Under the pieces are notes generated by a model that saw only the letters and a list, made by a program, of their open reading frames with translations, was not told the DNA's origin and ran no database searches. Position numbers and translations under genes: made by a program. This document shows, piece by piece, positions 23,525-32,826 of a DNA stretch of 64,000 bases; within the stretch, counting starts at the first letter, position 1, and the number at the start of each line of letters is the position of its first letter. The stretch is from Flaviaestuariibacter sp. (GTDB lineage Bacteria; Bacteroidota; Bacteroidia; Chitinophagales; Chitinophagaceae): NCBI GenBank assembly GCA_025963645.1, contig JAOQAI010000009.1, positions 120,663-184,662 on the forward strand. Reading direction: 5' to 3'.

Positions 23525-24517
23525 ATGAAAATCGACATCCACACCCACATAATGCCCGAAAAGATGCCCAATTGGGTAAAGAAATTCGGTTATGGTGAAT
23601 TCATTCATTTAGAGCATCGCAACTGTAGGGCCTGCATGATGAAAGGCGATACCCTTTTCCGCGAAGTGGAGGACAATTGTTTTTTGCCCCAAGTGCGTCT
23701 AAAAGAAATGGATGAAACCGATGTAACGATCCAGGTGCTTTCTACAATTCCGGTGCTTTTTAATTACTGGGCGAAACCTGCAGACAGCTTAGAGACCTCC
23801 CGCTTTTTTAATGATCATATTGGAGAAACCGTTTCTGGCGAGCCATCGCGATTTATTGGCTTGGGAACAGTGCCCATGCAAGACGTAGATTTAGCTTTAA
23901 GAGAGATGGAGCGTTGCATGGGTGAGCTGCAACTTCCGGGATTGGAGATCGGAACGAATATTAACGGGAAAAACTTAAGTGATCCGCAGTTTCTTCCCTT
24001 TTTTGAAGCCGCGGAAAAGCTGGGTTGCTCCTTATTCATTCATCCATGGGAAATGATGGGTGAAAGCGATATGCAGAGCTATTGGTTGCCCTGGCTGGTA
24101 GGTATGCCAGCCGAAACAACCCGTGCTATCTGCTCCATCATTTTTGGTGGGATCTTAGAAAAATTTCCAAAGCTTCGGATCGCTTTTGCGCATGGAGGCG
24201 GCTCTTTTCCTTATACGCTTGGGCGAATAGAACATGGTTATGCGGTTCGTCCGGACCTGGTTCAAATAGACAATACGGTGAACCCACGAGATTACCTCGG
24301 GAAGTTTTGGGTAGACAGCCTTGTGCATGATGAAAAAGCTTTCAGCTTTTTAAGAGAAAGTATGACCGATGACAAGATCTGTCTTGGTTCTGATTATCCG
24401 TTTCCGTTAGGGGAACACCGACCAGGTGAACTGATAGAAAGACTGAATTTAGATAAAGAGCCGGCAGAGAAACTGCTTTACAAAAATGCTTACGACTGGC
24501 TTGGCTTAACCAAATAG
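23525..24517 (+). CDS. 2-amino-3-carboxymuconate 6-semialdehyde decarboxylase (ACMSD)
   Basis: Zinc amidohydrolase-superfamily decarboxylase that turns the haaO product into 2-aminomuconate semialdehyde. It thereby diverts carbon from quinolinate/NAD synthesis into degradation. The 330 residues open MKIDIHTHIMP with metal ligands His6 and His8; CSLFIHPWEMMG near 164-175, FAHGGGSFPY near 221-230 and LGSDYPFPLGEH near 290-301 supply the remaining His and Asp ligands. The ATG is 5 bases after the right end of repeat copy D. The last 12 bases overlap the convergent PaiB-like gene. Confidence 0.95.
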   Translation: MKIDIHTHIMPEKMPNWVKKFGYGEFIHLEHRNCRACMMKGDTLFREVEDNCFLPQVRLKEMDETDVTIQVLSTIPVLFNYWAKPADSLETSRFFNDHIGETVSGEPSRFIGLGTVPMQDVDLALREMERCMGELQLPGLEIGTNINGKNLSDPQFLPFFEAAEKLGCSLFIHPWEMMGESDMQSYWLPWLVGMPAETTRAICSIIFGGILEKFPKLRIAFAHGGGSFPYTLGRIEHGYAVRPDLVQIDNTVNPRDYLGKFWVDSLVHDEKAFSFLRESMTDDKICLGSDYPFPLGEHRPGELIERLNLDKEPAEKLLYKNAYDWLGLTK

Positions 24518-25138
24518 TTTCGCTTTCCTGTTCTTCATTTCCATAGCAACTGCTTGAGCATCTCCGTCTCCCTCTGCCAGCATTTCAATAATGTTTTGGT
24601 AGCTTTTAGAATCATGGTTCTGGCTAAGCTTAAATACAGTATCGATTCCCGTGACTTCTACCTCAAAAGCCACAATTGCCTTCATTAGTTTCTGGGTGTA
24701 ATCGGCGGGCAAATTATCGAAGGTTGTAGATGAATGCGGATTGTTGTTTTCAAAATGCAAACTCGTTTTTTGCAACATATCCACTAATCCGTCTTCGCCA
24801 AGAAACCGCACTATTCCCTGCACATGCACCGACATATAATTCCAGGTGGAAGCCTGTGACGGGTTGTCATACCAGGTGGCACTTACATAAGTGTGCGGAC
24901 CTGTAAAAACGCATAACACATCCGGATGCTGCTCAAACGCCTTATGATGGTCTGTTTGCCGCATCACATGGGCGCAAAGAAATAGTTTTTCGTCCCGTTC
25001 TTCAATGAGAAAAGGCAATTGCGTAGCTACCGGTTTCCCATCAGCAGCGCAACCTGCTACAAATGCGAAGGGATACTTCCGCATAAAATCCAAAACGACA
25101 CCCTTGTCTTTTTCTTTATAATAAGGAAGGTTGTACAT
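24506..25138 (-). CDS. PaiB-family FMN-binding protein
   Basis: 210 residues of the PaiB/FMN-binding negative transcriptional regulator family, with a split-barrel flavin-binding fold. Recognisable parts are YPFAFVAGCAADGKPVATQLPFL near 21-43, AHVMRQTDHHKAF near 56-68, FTGPHTYVSATWY near 78-90 and TWNYMSVHVQG near 98-108. Bacillus PaiB affects sporulation and protease genes, but most homologues are uncharacterised. It ends inside acmsd (12-base convergent overlap) and lies 13 bases downstream of the start side of the next leftward gene's stop. Confidence 0.85.
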   Translation of the reverse strand: MYNLPYYKEKDKGVVLDFMRKYPFAFVAGCAADGKPVATQLPFLIEERDEKLFLCAHVMRQTDHHKAFEQHPDVLCVFTGPHTYVSATWYDNPSQASTWNYMSVHVQGIVRFLGEDGLVDMLQKTSLHFENNNPHSSTTFDNLPADYTQKLMKAIVAFEVEVTGIDTVFKLSQNHDSKSYQNIIEMLAEGDGDAQAVAMEMKNRKAKLFG

Positions 25139-25151
25139 AAAAAATTTGTGC

Positions 25152-25847
25152 TTATTTCGCTTTCTTAAAATGAAGTAGCAGCTTTTTTATCGCATCTGCA
25201 TCAGAGTAATCCACTTTATTATCCCTTATATAATCCAGTATGGCCTTCTCCTTTCCCGGAAAAACTTCCATTAATCCTTTCTTATTGACAATGGTAAAAT
25301 GATTGAACCGGTCACCAATGTAGAGGTACTTGTATTTGGAAAGCGTAATGATTTCTTTTGCAACAAGATTCGCATAATACGTAGTACTGCTCACATTGCT
25401 ATACGTATCGATCGAGCTTGAAGTAGGGACGCCCATCGCACCTATTCTCTCCCTGTTGGAAAAAGTGAAATAGCGCTTTTCTGCCAGTATCTGATCATCA
25501 AAAGAAGCTAACGCTTTATAATAACCTTTATCATAATAAAAGGTATCTTTTTGGAGAACGGCGTACTTTACTTCGGGCTCATTATCCAGGGTGAGTGTAT
25601 CGCCTTTTTCATTGATAAACTGCATCCCCGGTATAAGGTAATTATACACCAGCCTGGCATTTGCATAAGCGCCATTTCTAAATTGTATGACGCCTTCCAC
25701 AAATTCCGGTGAGCTCAATGCCTCTTCTACTGGAATAGCCTCCTTTATTGTTTGTCCCGGATTAATCTTAAATGTCTTTCTGTTTTGTGCGGACACCGGA
25801 AGAGTGAAAAGCAGGAAAGTTATAAGGTAGTAAAAGAGCGGCTTCAT
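25152..25847 (-). CDS. Secreted protein of unknown function
   Basis: 231 residues with a clear signal peptide ending SAQ near residue 20. The mature part has a segment FRNGAYANARLVYNYLIPGMQFINEKGDTLTL resembling domains in Bacteroidota envelope proteins where a beta-hairpin repeats, then a strand-rich middle (YYDKGYYKALASFD) and a Lys-rich helical C-terminus. No catalytic motif is seen and I cannot name a family. It is transcribed leftward between mrp and the PaiB-like gene with short gaps, so it may share their transcript. Confidence 0.7.
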   Translation of the reverse strand: MKPLFYYLITFLLFTLPVSAQNRKTFKINPGQTIKEAIPVEEALSSPEFVEGVIQFRNGAYANARLVYNYLIPGMQFINEKGDTLTLDNEPEVKYAVLQKDTFYYDKGYYKALASFDDQILAEKRYFTFSNRERIGAMGVPTSSSIDTYSNVSSTTYYANLVAKEIITLSKYKYLYIGDRFNHFTIVNKKGLMEVFPGKEKAILDYIRDNKVDYSDADAIKKLLLHFKKAK

Positions 25848-25882
25848 AGTTTAAATATAATGCTTAAGGTATATATCAAACC

Positions 25883-26977
25883 TTATTCAACCACTTCGGC
25901 GATCACTTCAGCTTGCATATGCGCATTTCGCATCGAAATGCTACGGGCTACCGTTCCGGCAAATTCATAAAAAGCCTGCTTGCTTATTTCATCGTCGCTT
26001 ACCATAATGGGCACACCAATATCTCCGCCTTCACGAATGCTTTGCACCAATGGAATCTGTCCTAAAAAAGGAAGGTCGTATTCATCGGCCAATCGCTTGC
26101 CGCCTTCTTTTCCAAAAATATAATAGCGGCTGCCCGGCAATTCCGCCGGTGTGAAATAGCTCATGTTTTCCACCAGCCCAATGATAGGTACATTCAGTTG
26201 CGCCTGGCTGAACATGGCAATGCCTTTCCTTGCATCTGCCAAGGCTACATCCTGCGGCGTGGTAACCACAACCACTCCTGTCACTGGTGCGGTTTGCATC
26301 ATGGTCAGGTGAATATCTCCTGTACCGGGTGGCATATCTATTACCAGGTAATCCAGTTCGCCCCATTGCACATCTGTAATAAATTGCCGGATGGCACTGC
26401 TTGCCATAGGGCCTCTCCACACTACAGCACTCTTTTCATCCACCAATAACCCGATGCTTAATAAACGAATACCATAGCGCTCCAGCGGAACGATCATTGC
26501 CTTTCCATCTACATCGGTCATCATCGGGCGCTCGCCCCGAACACCAAACATGATGGGTACACTCGGCCCATAAATGTCAGCATCCATCAGCCCTACACTT
26601 GCACCACCTTTTGCCAAAGCCAGCGCCAGGTTCGCTGCCACAGTGCTCTTACCTACACCACCCTTGCCACTCACTACCGCAATGATATTTTTTACACCGG
26701 GCAAAACAGCATTTTTATCAGCACGAATAGTTGTAGTGCTGGAGGTAAAATTCACGGTCACAGCCGCCTCTTTATTTACCAATATCCTTATAGCATTGAT
26801 GCAGGCGTTTTGCATGTGCTCTTTCATCGGACAGGCTGGAGTGGTCAGTACAATCGTAAACGAAACATCATTGCCGGAAATATGGAGATCCCGGATCATA
26901 TTCAGCGTTACTAAATCTTTGCCCAGATCAGGCTCCTGCACGTTGCTCAAAGCCTTTAGCACCTCGTCATTCGTCAT
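25883..26977 (-). CDS. Mrp/NBP35-type P-loop ATPase, iron-sulfur carrier
   Basis: 364 residues: an N-terminal MIP18/DUF59 domain (about 1-80, with TPACPMKEHM) and a ParA/Mrp ATPase domain with GKGGVGKS at 104-111, MDADIYGPS near 133-141 and DMPPGTGDIHL near 213-223. Members bind and transfer Fe-S clusters. The CxxC usually found after VENMSYF in proteobacterial Mrp is replaced by TPAELPGSRYYIFG, as I recall for Bacteroidota homologues. Its start at 26977 is divergent from the CarboxypepD_reg-like gene. Confidence 0.93.
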   Translation of the reverse strand: MTNDEVLKALSNVQEPDLGKDLVTLNMIRDLHISGNDVSFTIVLTTPACPMKEHMQNACINAIRILVNKEAAVTVNFTSSTTTIRADKNAVLPGVKNIIAVVSGKGGVGKSTVAANLALALAKGGASVGLMDADIYGPSVPIMFGVRGERPMMTDVDGKAMIVPLERYGIRLLSIGLLVDEKSAVVWRGPMASSAIRQFITDVQWGELDYLVIDMPPGTGDIHLTMMQTAPVTGVVVVTTPQDVALADARKGIAMFSQAQLNVPIIGLVENMSYFTPAELPGSRYYIFGKEGGKRLADEYDLPFLGQIPLVQSIREGGDIGVPIMVSDDEISKQAFYEFAGTVARSISMRNAHMQAEVIAEVVE

Positions 26978-27068
26978 GCGTCAACTATTTGTTAATGAAG
27001 TCGCAAAGTTAACACAAACCCCAAAGCCCTTTTTCATATCGTAGAATTTAGCGGTTATTTTTGGAGAG

Positions 27069-27710
27069 ATGAAGAAAATGCTACCCTTGATCTTTTGCTT
27101 TTTTTGCCTTAGTGCGATGGAGGCAAAAGCACAGTTTGAGACGGTGAAGGATTCAGTCGTACAATTGTACGGCGTGGTGATGACGGCGGATAGTCTGGTG
27201 GGCATACCGGCAGTCAGCATTATGGTAAAAGGTCAGAATCGTGGTACCATTACCAATAACCAAGGCGTATTTTCTATCGTTGTGCTAAAAGGTGATATTG
27301 TTGAATTCACACACGTCAGTTACAAAAGCAAATCGGTTGAAGTGCCCCGCAATATAGAAGGCAACCAATATAGCGTTGTGCAATTACTTGTAGAGGACAC
27401 CGTATACCTTCCGGCTACCATCATTAAGCCTCGTCCTTCCCGCCAGCAATTTGAGCGTGATTTTGTAAACGCCAAAGTACCGGATGATGATATTGAAATT
27501 GCCCGCCAAAATAATGATGTAGCCAAACGTAGAATCTTGATGCAATCAACAGCTCCTGATGGCGGTGAAGCCACGAGCCTGCAGTTTCGCAATATCGCGA
27601 CCCGCGCTACTTATGCGGGTCAGTTGCCACCGCAAAAAATCTTTGATCCTGCTGCCTGGGCAGAGTTTATCAAAGCTTGGAAACGCGGTGACTTTAAACG
27701 TAAAAACTAA
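27069..27710 (+). CDS. Secreted protein with carboxypeptidase-regulatory-like domain
   Basis: 213 residues with a signal peptide (to AKAQ, residue 22). A CarboxypepD_reg-like beta-sandwich follows: QLYGVVMTADSLVGIPAVSI, GTITNNQGVFSIVVLKGDIVEF and THVSYKSKSVEV form the usual pattern that also heads TonB-dependent receptors. After it comes a Pro/Arg-rich helical tail with no known domain. Stand-alone proteins of this size are common in the phylum and uncharacterised; an envelope role is inferred. It is divergent from mrp. Confidence 0.82.
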   Translation: MKKMLPLIFCFFCLSAMEAKAQFETVKDSVVQLYGVVMTADSLVGIPAVSIMVKGQNRGTITNNQGVFSIVVLKGDIVEFTHVSYKSKSVEVPRNIEGNQYSVVQLLVEDTVYLPATIIKPRPSRQQFERDFVNAKVPDDDIEIARQNNDVAKRRILMQSTAPDGGEATSLQFRNIATRATYAGQLPPQKIFDPAAWAEFIKAWKRGDFKRKN

Positions 27711-27951
27711 CTGTATTCATTGCAAAATGATACCTAATTTGAATGGGGGCTCTTCCATTCAATGACAGTGCGGTTTCCGCTAACAAAATTTTCTCAATTT
27801 CTCTTCTCCATTCTCCCTTCAGAACCTTACCTTTGCCGCCTTAAAAGCTAAATGACCAGACCTTGGTGCCGTAAGACCGAGTTTTGGACAACTCTCGCTA
27901 CTGCTTTCCGCAGGTTCTTGTCATGAGGCGCTAAACATAAGTAAACAGCCC
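27711..27951 (+). other. queA leader region with possible structured RNA and short upstream ORF
   Basis: 241 bases. TACCTTTG at 27828-27835 predicts transcription start near 27840, about 110 bases before queA, which is unusually long here. The leader can fold into three small hairpins: ACCA/TGGT (27855-27867), GAGTT/AACTC (27879-27894) and CTGC/GCAG (27901-27914). A 24-codon frame runs from ATG 27852 to TGA 27926. I find no match to a preQ1 riboswitch. An inverted repeat TTGAATGG/CCATTCAA (about 27739-27763) lies after the preceding gene. Confidence 0.4.
27828..27835 (+). promoter_or_regulatory. -7 promoter box for queA
   Basis: TACCTTTG followed by CCGCC, a perfect TAnnTTTG match, about 116 bases before the queA ATG. 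Confidence 0.55.
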
Positions 27952-29001
27952 ATGAAGCTATCGCAATTCAAGTTTGACCTTCCGCTCAATCTTATCGCCC
28001 AAAACCCTGCAAAAAAACGTGAAGACTCCCGAATGATGGTGATCAACCGCCGCACCGGGCAAATGGATAACCGCAACTTCCGCGACATTTTAGAGTATTT
28101 TGATGACAAGGATGTTTTTGTAGTAAATAACACAAAGGTTTTTCCGGCAAGAATGTATGGCCGCAAAGAGAAGACCGGCGCCAAGATCGAAGTGTTTTTG
28201 CTTCGCGAATTGAATAAGGAACATCGTTTGTGGGACGTGATCGTTGATCCCGCAAGAAAGATCCGTGTGGGCAATAAATTATATTTCGGAGATGACGAAG
28301 ACCTGGTTGCGGAAGTAATAGACAATACTACTTCCCGCGGTCGTACCATTAAATTTTTGTTTGAAGGCGATGCGGAAGCGTTTCGTTTGATCCTGGAAAA
28401 GCATGGCGAAACTCCATTGCCAAAATACATCAAGCGTAAGCCTGATGAAGAAGACCGTGAACGCTACCAGACCGTTTATGCCAAGCATGAAGGCGCCGTA
28501 GCGGCTCCCACGGCCGGTTTGCATTTCAGCCGCGAGTTGATCAAGCGTTGCGAGATCAAAGGCGTACGCTTTGCTGAAGTAACCTTGCATACAGGCTTAG
28601 GCACCTTCCGTCCGATTGAGGTGGAAGATCTTAGCAAGCATAAAATGGATGCGGAGTATTACCAGATCGAAGAAACGGCTTGCAAGATCGTGAACAAAGC
28701 GAAAGAGACTTCTCACCGCATCTGTTCTATCGGTACAACAACGATGCGTGCCATGGAATCATCTTTCACCGCGCAAGGGTTATTGAAGCCTTCCGAAGGC
28801 TGGACGAATACATTCATTCATCCACCGTATAACTTTAATATCGCCGATTCATTGGTAACCAATTTCCACCTCCCAAAGACCAGCCTGATGATTATGGCTT
28901 GTGCCTTTGCAGGGTATGACCTGATGACGGAAGCATATAAAAAAGCGATCAAGGATAAGTACCGCTTCTTTAGTTATGGCGACGCGATGTTGATCATCTA
29001 A
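27952..29001 (+). CDS. queA: S-adenosylmethionine:tRNA ribosyltransferase-isomerase
   Basis: QueA transfers the ribosyl part of SAM to preQ1 at tRNA position 34, giving epoxyqueuosine. The 349-residue protein has the family blocks [20 protein letters not shown] near 8-27, [14 protein letters not shown] near 56-69, the [14 protein letters not shown] segment near 181-194, [13 protein letters not shown] near 209-221 and the C-terminal [21 protein letters not shown] region. It starts at ATG 27952 after the long leader described above and ends at a strong terminator (29021-29050). Confidence 0.97.
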   Translation: MKLSQFKFDLPLNLIAQNPAKKREDSRMMVINRRTGQMDNRNFRDILEYFDDKDVFVVNNTKVFPARMYGRKEKTGAKIEVFLLRELNKEHRLWDVIVDPARKIRVGNKLYFGDDEDLVAEVIDNTTSRGRTIKFLFEGDAEAFRLILEKHGETPLPKYIKRKPDEEDRERYQTVYAKHEGAVAAPTAGLHFSRELIKRCEIKGVRFAEVTLHTGLGTFRPIEVEDLSKHKMDAEYYQIEETACKIVNKAKETSHRICSIGTTTMRAMESSFTAQGLLKPSEGWTNTFIHPPYNFNIADSLVTNFHLPKTSLMIMACAFAGYDLMTEAYKKAIKDKYRFFSYGDAMLII

Positions 29002-29020
29002 AATTTTTCAAATATTTCAA

Positions 29021-29050
29021 GCCCCGGATAATTCCGGGGCTTTTCTTTTT
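29021..29050 (+). terminator. Intrinsic terminator of queA
   Basis: Stem GCCCCGGA/TCCGGGGC with a four-base loop, followed by TTTTCTTTTT. Confidence 0.9.
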
Positions 29051-29100
29051 AACAAATTGTGCGATTGTCATTTCATAGCTTAGGCTTACCAACCAGCCAC

Positions 29101-31461
29101 ATGAAGAAACTTTTATTCCTTGTTTTAGCTTGCTTAGTAGCGGGCTTTTCTTTTGCACAGATAAAAGCCGAGCAGGCTTTACAGGCATTCGGAGACAAGT
29201 ATCCCACCGAAAGAATCTTTCTGCAATATGATAAAGAGAACTATATAGCCGGCGAAACAATTTACTTCAAAACATACGTGTTCTCTGACTTTGGCTTGTC
29301 GGATCTATCTACCAATCTTTACGTTGAATTCTATGATCAGCAAAAGCAGTTGCTGGATAAAATGATCCTTCCCTTGATCATGGGAACAGGAAACGGAACC
29401 CTGAAGCTAAAAGAAAATATGCCTGAAGGAATCTATCACATTAGGGCATACACATTATGGTCGTTAAACTTTGGAAGCGAGTTGCCTTACCTACGTTCCA
29501 TCCCGGTTTACAATCCGGCTTCGGCAACCAGGTTGATCTCGAAACCGGTGCAATGGGCTGCGTATGCCTTTCCGGAATCTGGAAATCTATTGGAGGGGGT
29601 TGCCCATAAAGTAGCCGTCCGCTTATTTACAAAAACGCACCTGCCGGATAGCTGGCAAGCCGTTCTTATGAAGCAGGGCTCGACACAAGCACTTCTTAAT
29701 TTTTCATCACAGAATGGCGAAGTTGGCGCCTTCCATTTAATCCCTGAAGCAAGTGCTATCTACCAGGTTCATGTAAAAGACAATCTGGGCAATCAACAAA
29801 CCATCAACTTGCCAGCTGTATTAAAAAGCGGCGTGACGATGCAGGTGGCGCAAGTAAAGGAAGAGATAACCTGCCAGATTATTTTCAAAGGCCTGCCCCC
29901 TGAAAACCGCTCTTATAAACTAATCGGGCAAATGTCAAACGGATTGGTTTACCAGGCAAAAATCACCCGAAAGGATTCTGTGGTAATAGCCAGGATACCG
30001 ATGAACCAACTGGCTACAGGCATTTTGCACTTGACCCTCATTGACGAGAAAGAAAAAGCAGTAGCGGAGCGTCTTTTCTTCGTTAGGGCAGAAAATGCAA
30101 TAAGCGTTTCTGTTCAAACTGACACCCTTTCTTTAGAGAAAAGGGGGTTGAATAGCTTTTCGTTTTCCGTTGATACAAATTCAATTGAAAGCTATACCGC
30201 TTTTGTAACGGATATATCCACCGATCTTCCAAAAGAAAACCTCCAAAGCGCCATTGCATTAAAAGACATTTCTTTCCCGGTGAACAAACCGGCCTCCTAT
30301 TTTTCGGATGCCAACCATAGCGAAGCATTAGATGCCTTGATGATGACCGAAAAATGGCGCTGGTTTCAATGGCAAACGCTTACAGTCACGAAGTTGCCAG
30401 AGCCGCGTTATCAGCCGGATAATTATTTGTCCTATACCGGCACTGTTTTCCTGGGGCGCAAGATGCAGCTGAATAAAGCACTGAACCTTATTTTCAAACT
30501 GGAAGATTCAACAATCATTTTTACGGAAGCCCGAACAGATAGCACCGCTTCCTTTCATATTGAAGGCGCACAGTTTTTAGATACTGCTACCATTTATTAT
30601 CAACTGGATTCTAAACGACCGGCAGCCAACGCTATTAAAGCCTTATTTGAATCAAACAATACTTTCCAGCGGTTACATGAAGAGCTGCCCAACCCTGCTT
30701 ACACGGTCGTGCCACGCAAACCAAAAGACTCGGTGCCGGCTTTTTTACAGCGGCAATTGCAAGCCTATTTCAACCAAGCGAAGGTTGATAAAAGATACAA
30801 ACAGTTGCAGGAGGTAATAGTGAAATCGAAAATTAAATCCGCCACAGAAGCGCTCAACAAAAAACTAAGCTCATCGGCGTTTCGGTCGGCCGATGAAAGG
30901 GTTTTTGACTTTTCAGATCCAAGAACAAATGTTGGGGGATATAATAATGTAATTGATTGGGCAAGGGTCCGCATTCCCGGCTTAGGTATGCTGCCCCGGT
31001 ACCGGGGAGGAGCTATCTCTATTTATGTTGACGAAATGATTGCTGATATATCCTATGCCAGCATGATATCTATAAATGACGTAGCCATGGTAAAGTTTGT
31101 TTCTAATCCAGGTGGTCTAATGACAGGAAACGGCGCATTACTGATCTATACGAAAAGGGGTGGCGGCCAAACCGTTTTATTCCGGGGTATGCCGAGTGCC
31201 AAACTTGCAGGTTACCGTAAACCGCTGCCTTATCCCTTAGTGGATCATACGGCGGAGCTGTATAAATCAATAGATAATGATACCAGGCAGGTTCTTTATT
31301 GGACGCCGCAGTTAGTGCCTGATTCTGCCGGCCAGGTACGAATCCGGTTTTACAATAATGATATAACCACGCAATTCAGGATCATAGTTATGGGTATTTC
31401 CAAAGAGGGTAGGATGATCTATTTTGAGCAAGCCGTTCCTTCCCGGAAACCGGAACTATAA
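29101..31461 (+). CDS. Secreted macroglobulin (MG2)-like protein with TonB-plug-like C-terminus
   Basis: 786 residues with a signal peptide (MKKLLFLVLACLVAGFSFAQ). The N-terminal part, FLQYDKENYIAGETIYFKTY to the HIRAYTLW segment, is an alpha-2-macroglobulin MG2-like module common in large Bacteroidota surface proteins. Near 620-700, RIPGLGMLPRYRGG through VSNPGGLMTGNGALLIYTKRGG looks like a TonB receptor plug, but no beta-barrel follows. Function is unknown; surface or periplasmic location is inferred. ATG 29101 is preferred over an upstream in-frame codon because it starts the signal peptide. It overlaps the convergent lysC stop by 6 bases. Confidence 0.82.
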   Translation: MKKLLFLVLACLVAGFSFAQIKAEQALQAFGDKYPTERIFLQYDKENYIAGETIYFKTYVFSDFGLSDLSTNLYVEFYDQQKQLLDKMILPLIMGTGNGTLKLKENMPEGIYHIRAYTLWSLNFGSELPYLRSIPVYNPASATRLISKPVQWAAYAFPESGNLLEGVAHKVAVRLFTKTHLPDSWQAVLMKQGSTQALLNFSSQNGEVGAFHLIPEASAIYQVHVKDNLGNQQTINLPAVLKSGVTMQVAQVKEEITCQIIFKGLPPENRSYKLIGQMSNGLVYQAKITRKDSVVIARIPMNQLATGILHLTLIDEKEKAVAERLFFVRAENAISVSVQTDTLSLEKRGLNSFSFSVDTNSIESYTAFVTDISTDLPKENLQSAIALKDISFPVNKPASYFSDANHSEALDALMMTEKWRWFQWQTLTVTKLPEPRYQPDNYLSYTGTVFLGRKMQLNKALNLIFKLEDSTIIFTEARTDSTASFHIEGAQFLDTATIYYQLDSKRPAANAIKALFESNNTFQRLHEELPNPAYTVVPRKPKDSVPAFLQRQLQAYFNQAKVDKRYKQLQEVIVKSKIKSATEALNKKLSSSAFRSADERVFDFSDPRTNVGGYNNVIDWARVRIPGLGMLPRYRGGAISIYVDEMIADISYASMISINDVAMVKFVSNPGGLMTGNGALLIYTKRGGGQTVLFRGMPSAKLAGYRKPLPYPLVDHTAELYKSIDNDTRQVLYWTPQLVPDSAGQVRIRFYNNDITTQFRIIVMGISKEGRMIYFEQAVPSRKPEL

Positions 31462-32775
31462 TTGAAAGAGCCCGCTATTCAGTTGCTGCAGCACTTGTGT
31501 TTTTTTATCAGAACCTACCAACAGGGAGACGTTATGCACACTGCCGCCGTAAGAAACCATCCGCACTTCTATATTCTGCAAACTTTCGAAAATGCGTTGA
31601 AGCGTTCTGTTATCTCCAGCAACCTCATTACCTACAATACAGATAATCGTTTGCTCTTTATCAATATCCACTGTCCCGAAATCCTGCAGTTCTCTACAGA
31701 TGTCTTCTAATGCACTGGCATTATCAACCGTAACTGATACTGCCACTTCCGAGGTCGTGATCATATCAATAGGCGTACGGTATTTTTCAAACACCTCGAA
31801 TACTTTTCGCAGGAAACCGTAGGCCAGCAACATGCGGGAGCTTTTGATCTTTACGGCGGTAATGCCGTCTTTAGCAGCGATGGCCTTCACTCCTTTTGAA
31901 GAAGCGGTTGCACTGATCAAAGTGCCCTTCGCTTCCGGCTCCATCGTATTTAAAAGCTTAACCGGAATATTGTATTGCTGCGCCGGCCAGATGGAAGCCG
32001 GGTGCAGAATTTTAGCGCCGAAATAAGCCAACTCCGCCGCTTCATCGAAACTTAATTGTTCGATCTGAACCGTCCTCTCAACAACACGCGGATCGTTGTT
32101 GTGCATACCGCTAATATCCGTCCATATCTCGCAAACCGATGCATTGAGGGCCGCACCGATCAGCGAAGCGCTGTAATCACTGCCGCCGCGCTTTAGATTG
32201 TCCACCTCTCCCTTTGCATTACGGCAAATAAAGCCTTGGGTGATAAATAAATTCGTGCTTGAATGCTGTTCTACTAATTGTTCCAGGTGCTCCCGTATCA
32301 CCTCAACCTGAGGTTCGTCATTTGCGTCTATCCGCATAAAATCCAAAGCAGGCAGCAACGCATGCTGAACACCCTGCTCTTCTAAATAAAGACTAAATAA
32401 CTTGGTGGAAAGCAATTCGCCCTGGGCGAGAATATCTTTACTTAATGCTTCACTATAAGAAATCCTCAAAATGATATTCAGGAATTCCATGTGCTCCTCT
32501 AAAATATCCTTTCCTTTTTTTAAGGCTTTCGGCGATTGCACTAATAAACTCAAAAATTCCTGGTACTGGTTTTCCAAGGCGTCAATGATCTCCTTCGCAC
32601 CCTGGCGATTACCCTGAGACAAAAAGGTGCCAATGTGCACTAATGAGTTCGTTGTTCCTGAAACCGCACTTAGTACTACAATCGTTCTTTCTTCGGAACC
32701 AGTCACCAAACGCGCTACTTCAAACATCCGTTGCGGTTTGCCAACCGACGTTCCCCCAAACTTCATCACTTTCAT
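31456..32775 (-). CDS. lysC: Aspartate kinase
   Basis: Phosphorylates aspartate as the first step to lysine, threonine, methionine and diaminopimelate. The 439-residue monofunctional protein begins MKVMKFGGTSVGK, has LDFMRID near 143-149, LKRGGSDYSASLIGAAL near 193-209 and EIWTDISGMHNNDPRVV near 215-231. It ends with two ACT regulatory domains (about 300-439), so feedback control by an amino acid is expected. The start is ATG 32775; a TACATTTG box at 32799-32792 precedes it by 16 bases. Confidence 0.95.
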   Translation of the reverse strand: MKVMKFGGTSVGKPQRMFEVARLVTGSEERTIVVLSAVSGTTNSLVHIGTFLSQGNRQGAKEIIDALENQYQEFLSLLVQSPKALKKGKDILEEHMEFLNIILRISYSEALSKDILAQGELLSTKLFSLYLEEQGVQHALLPALDFMRIDANDEPQVEVIREHLEQLVEQHSSTNLFITQGFICRNAKGEVDNLKRGGSDYSASLIGAALNASVCEIWTDISGMHNNDPRVVERTVQIEQLSFDEAAELAYFGAKILHPASIWPAQQYNIPVKLLNTMEPEAKGTLISATASSKGVKAIAAKDGITAVKIKSSRMLLAYGFLRKVFEVFEKYRTPIDMITTSEVAVSVTVDNASALEDICRELQDFGTVDIDKEQTIICIVGNEVAGDNRTLQRIFESLQNIEVRMVSYGGSVHNVSLLVGSDKKTQVLQQLNSGLFQL

Positions 32776-32791
32776 AACCAAAATTTAGCCG

Positions 32792-32799
32792 CAAATGTA
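32792..32799 (-). promoter_or_regulatory. -7 promoter box for lysC
   Basis: TACATTTG followed by CGG on the minus strand, a perfect TAnnTTTG match 16 bases before the ATG. Confidence 0.6.
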
Positions 32800-32826
32800 C
32801 CGGCTAAAAATGGCAGGCACTAAAAA

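Noticed and set aside
27841..27951. preQ1 riboswitch in the queA leader
   Set aside because: No match to the class I, II or III consensus that I know; only weak hairpins.
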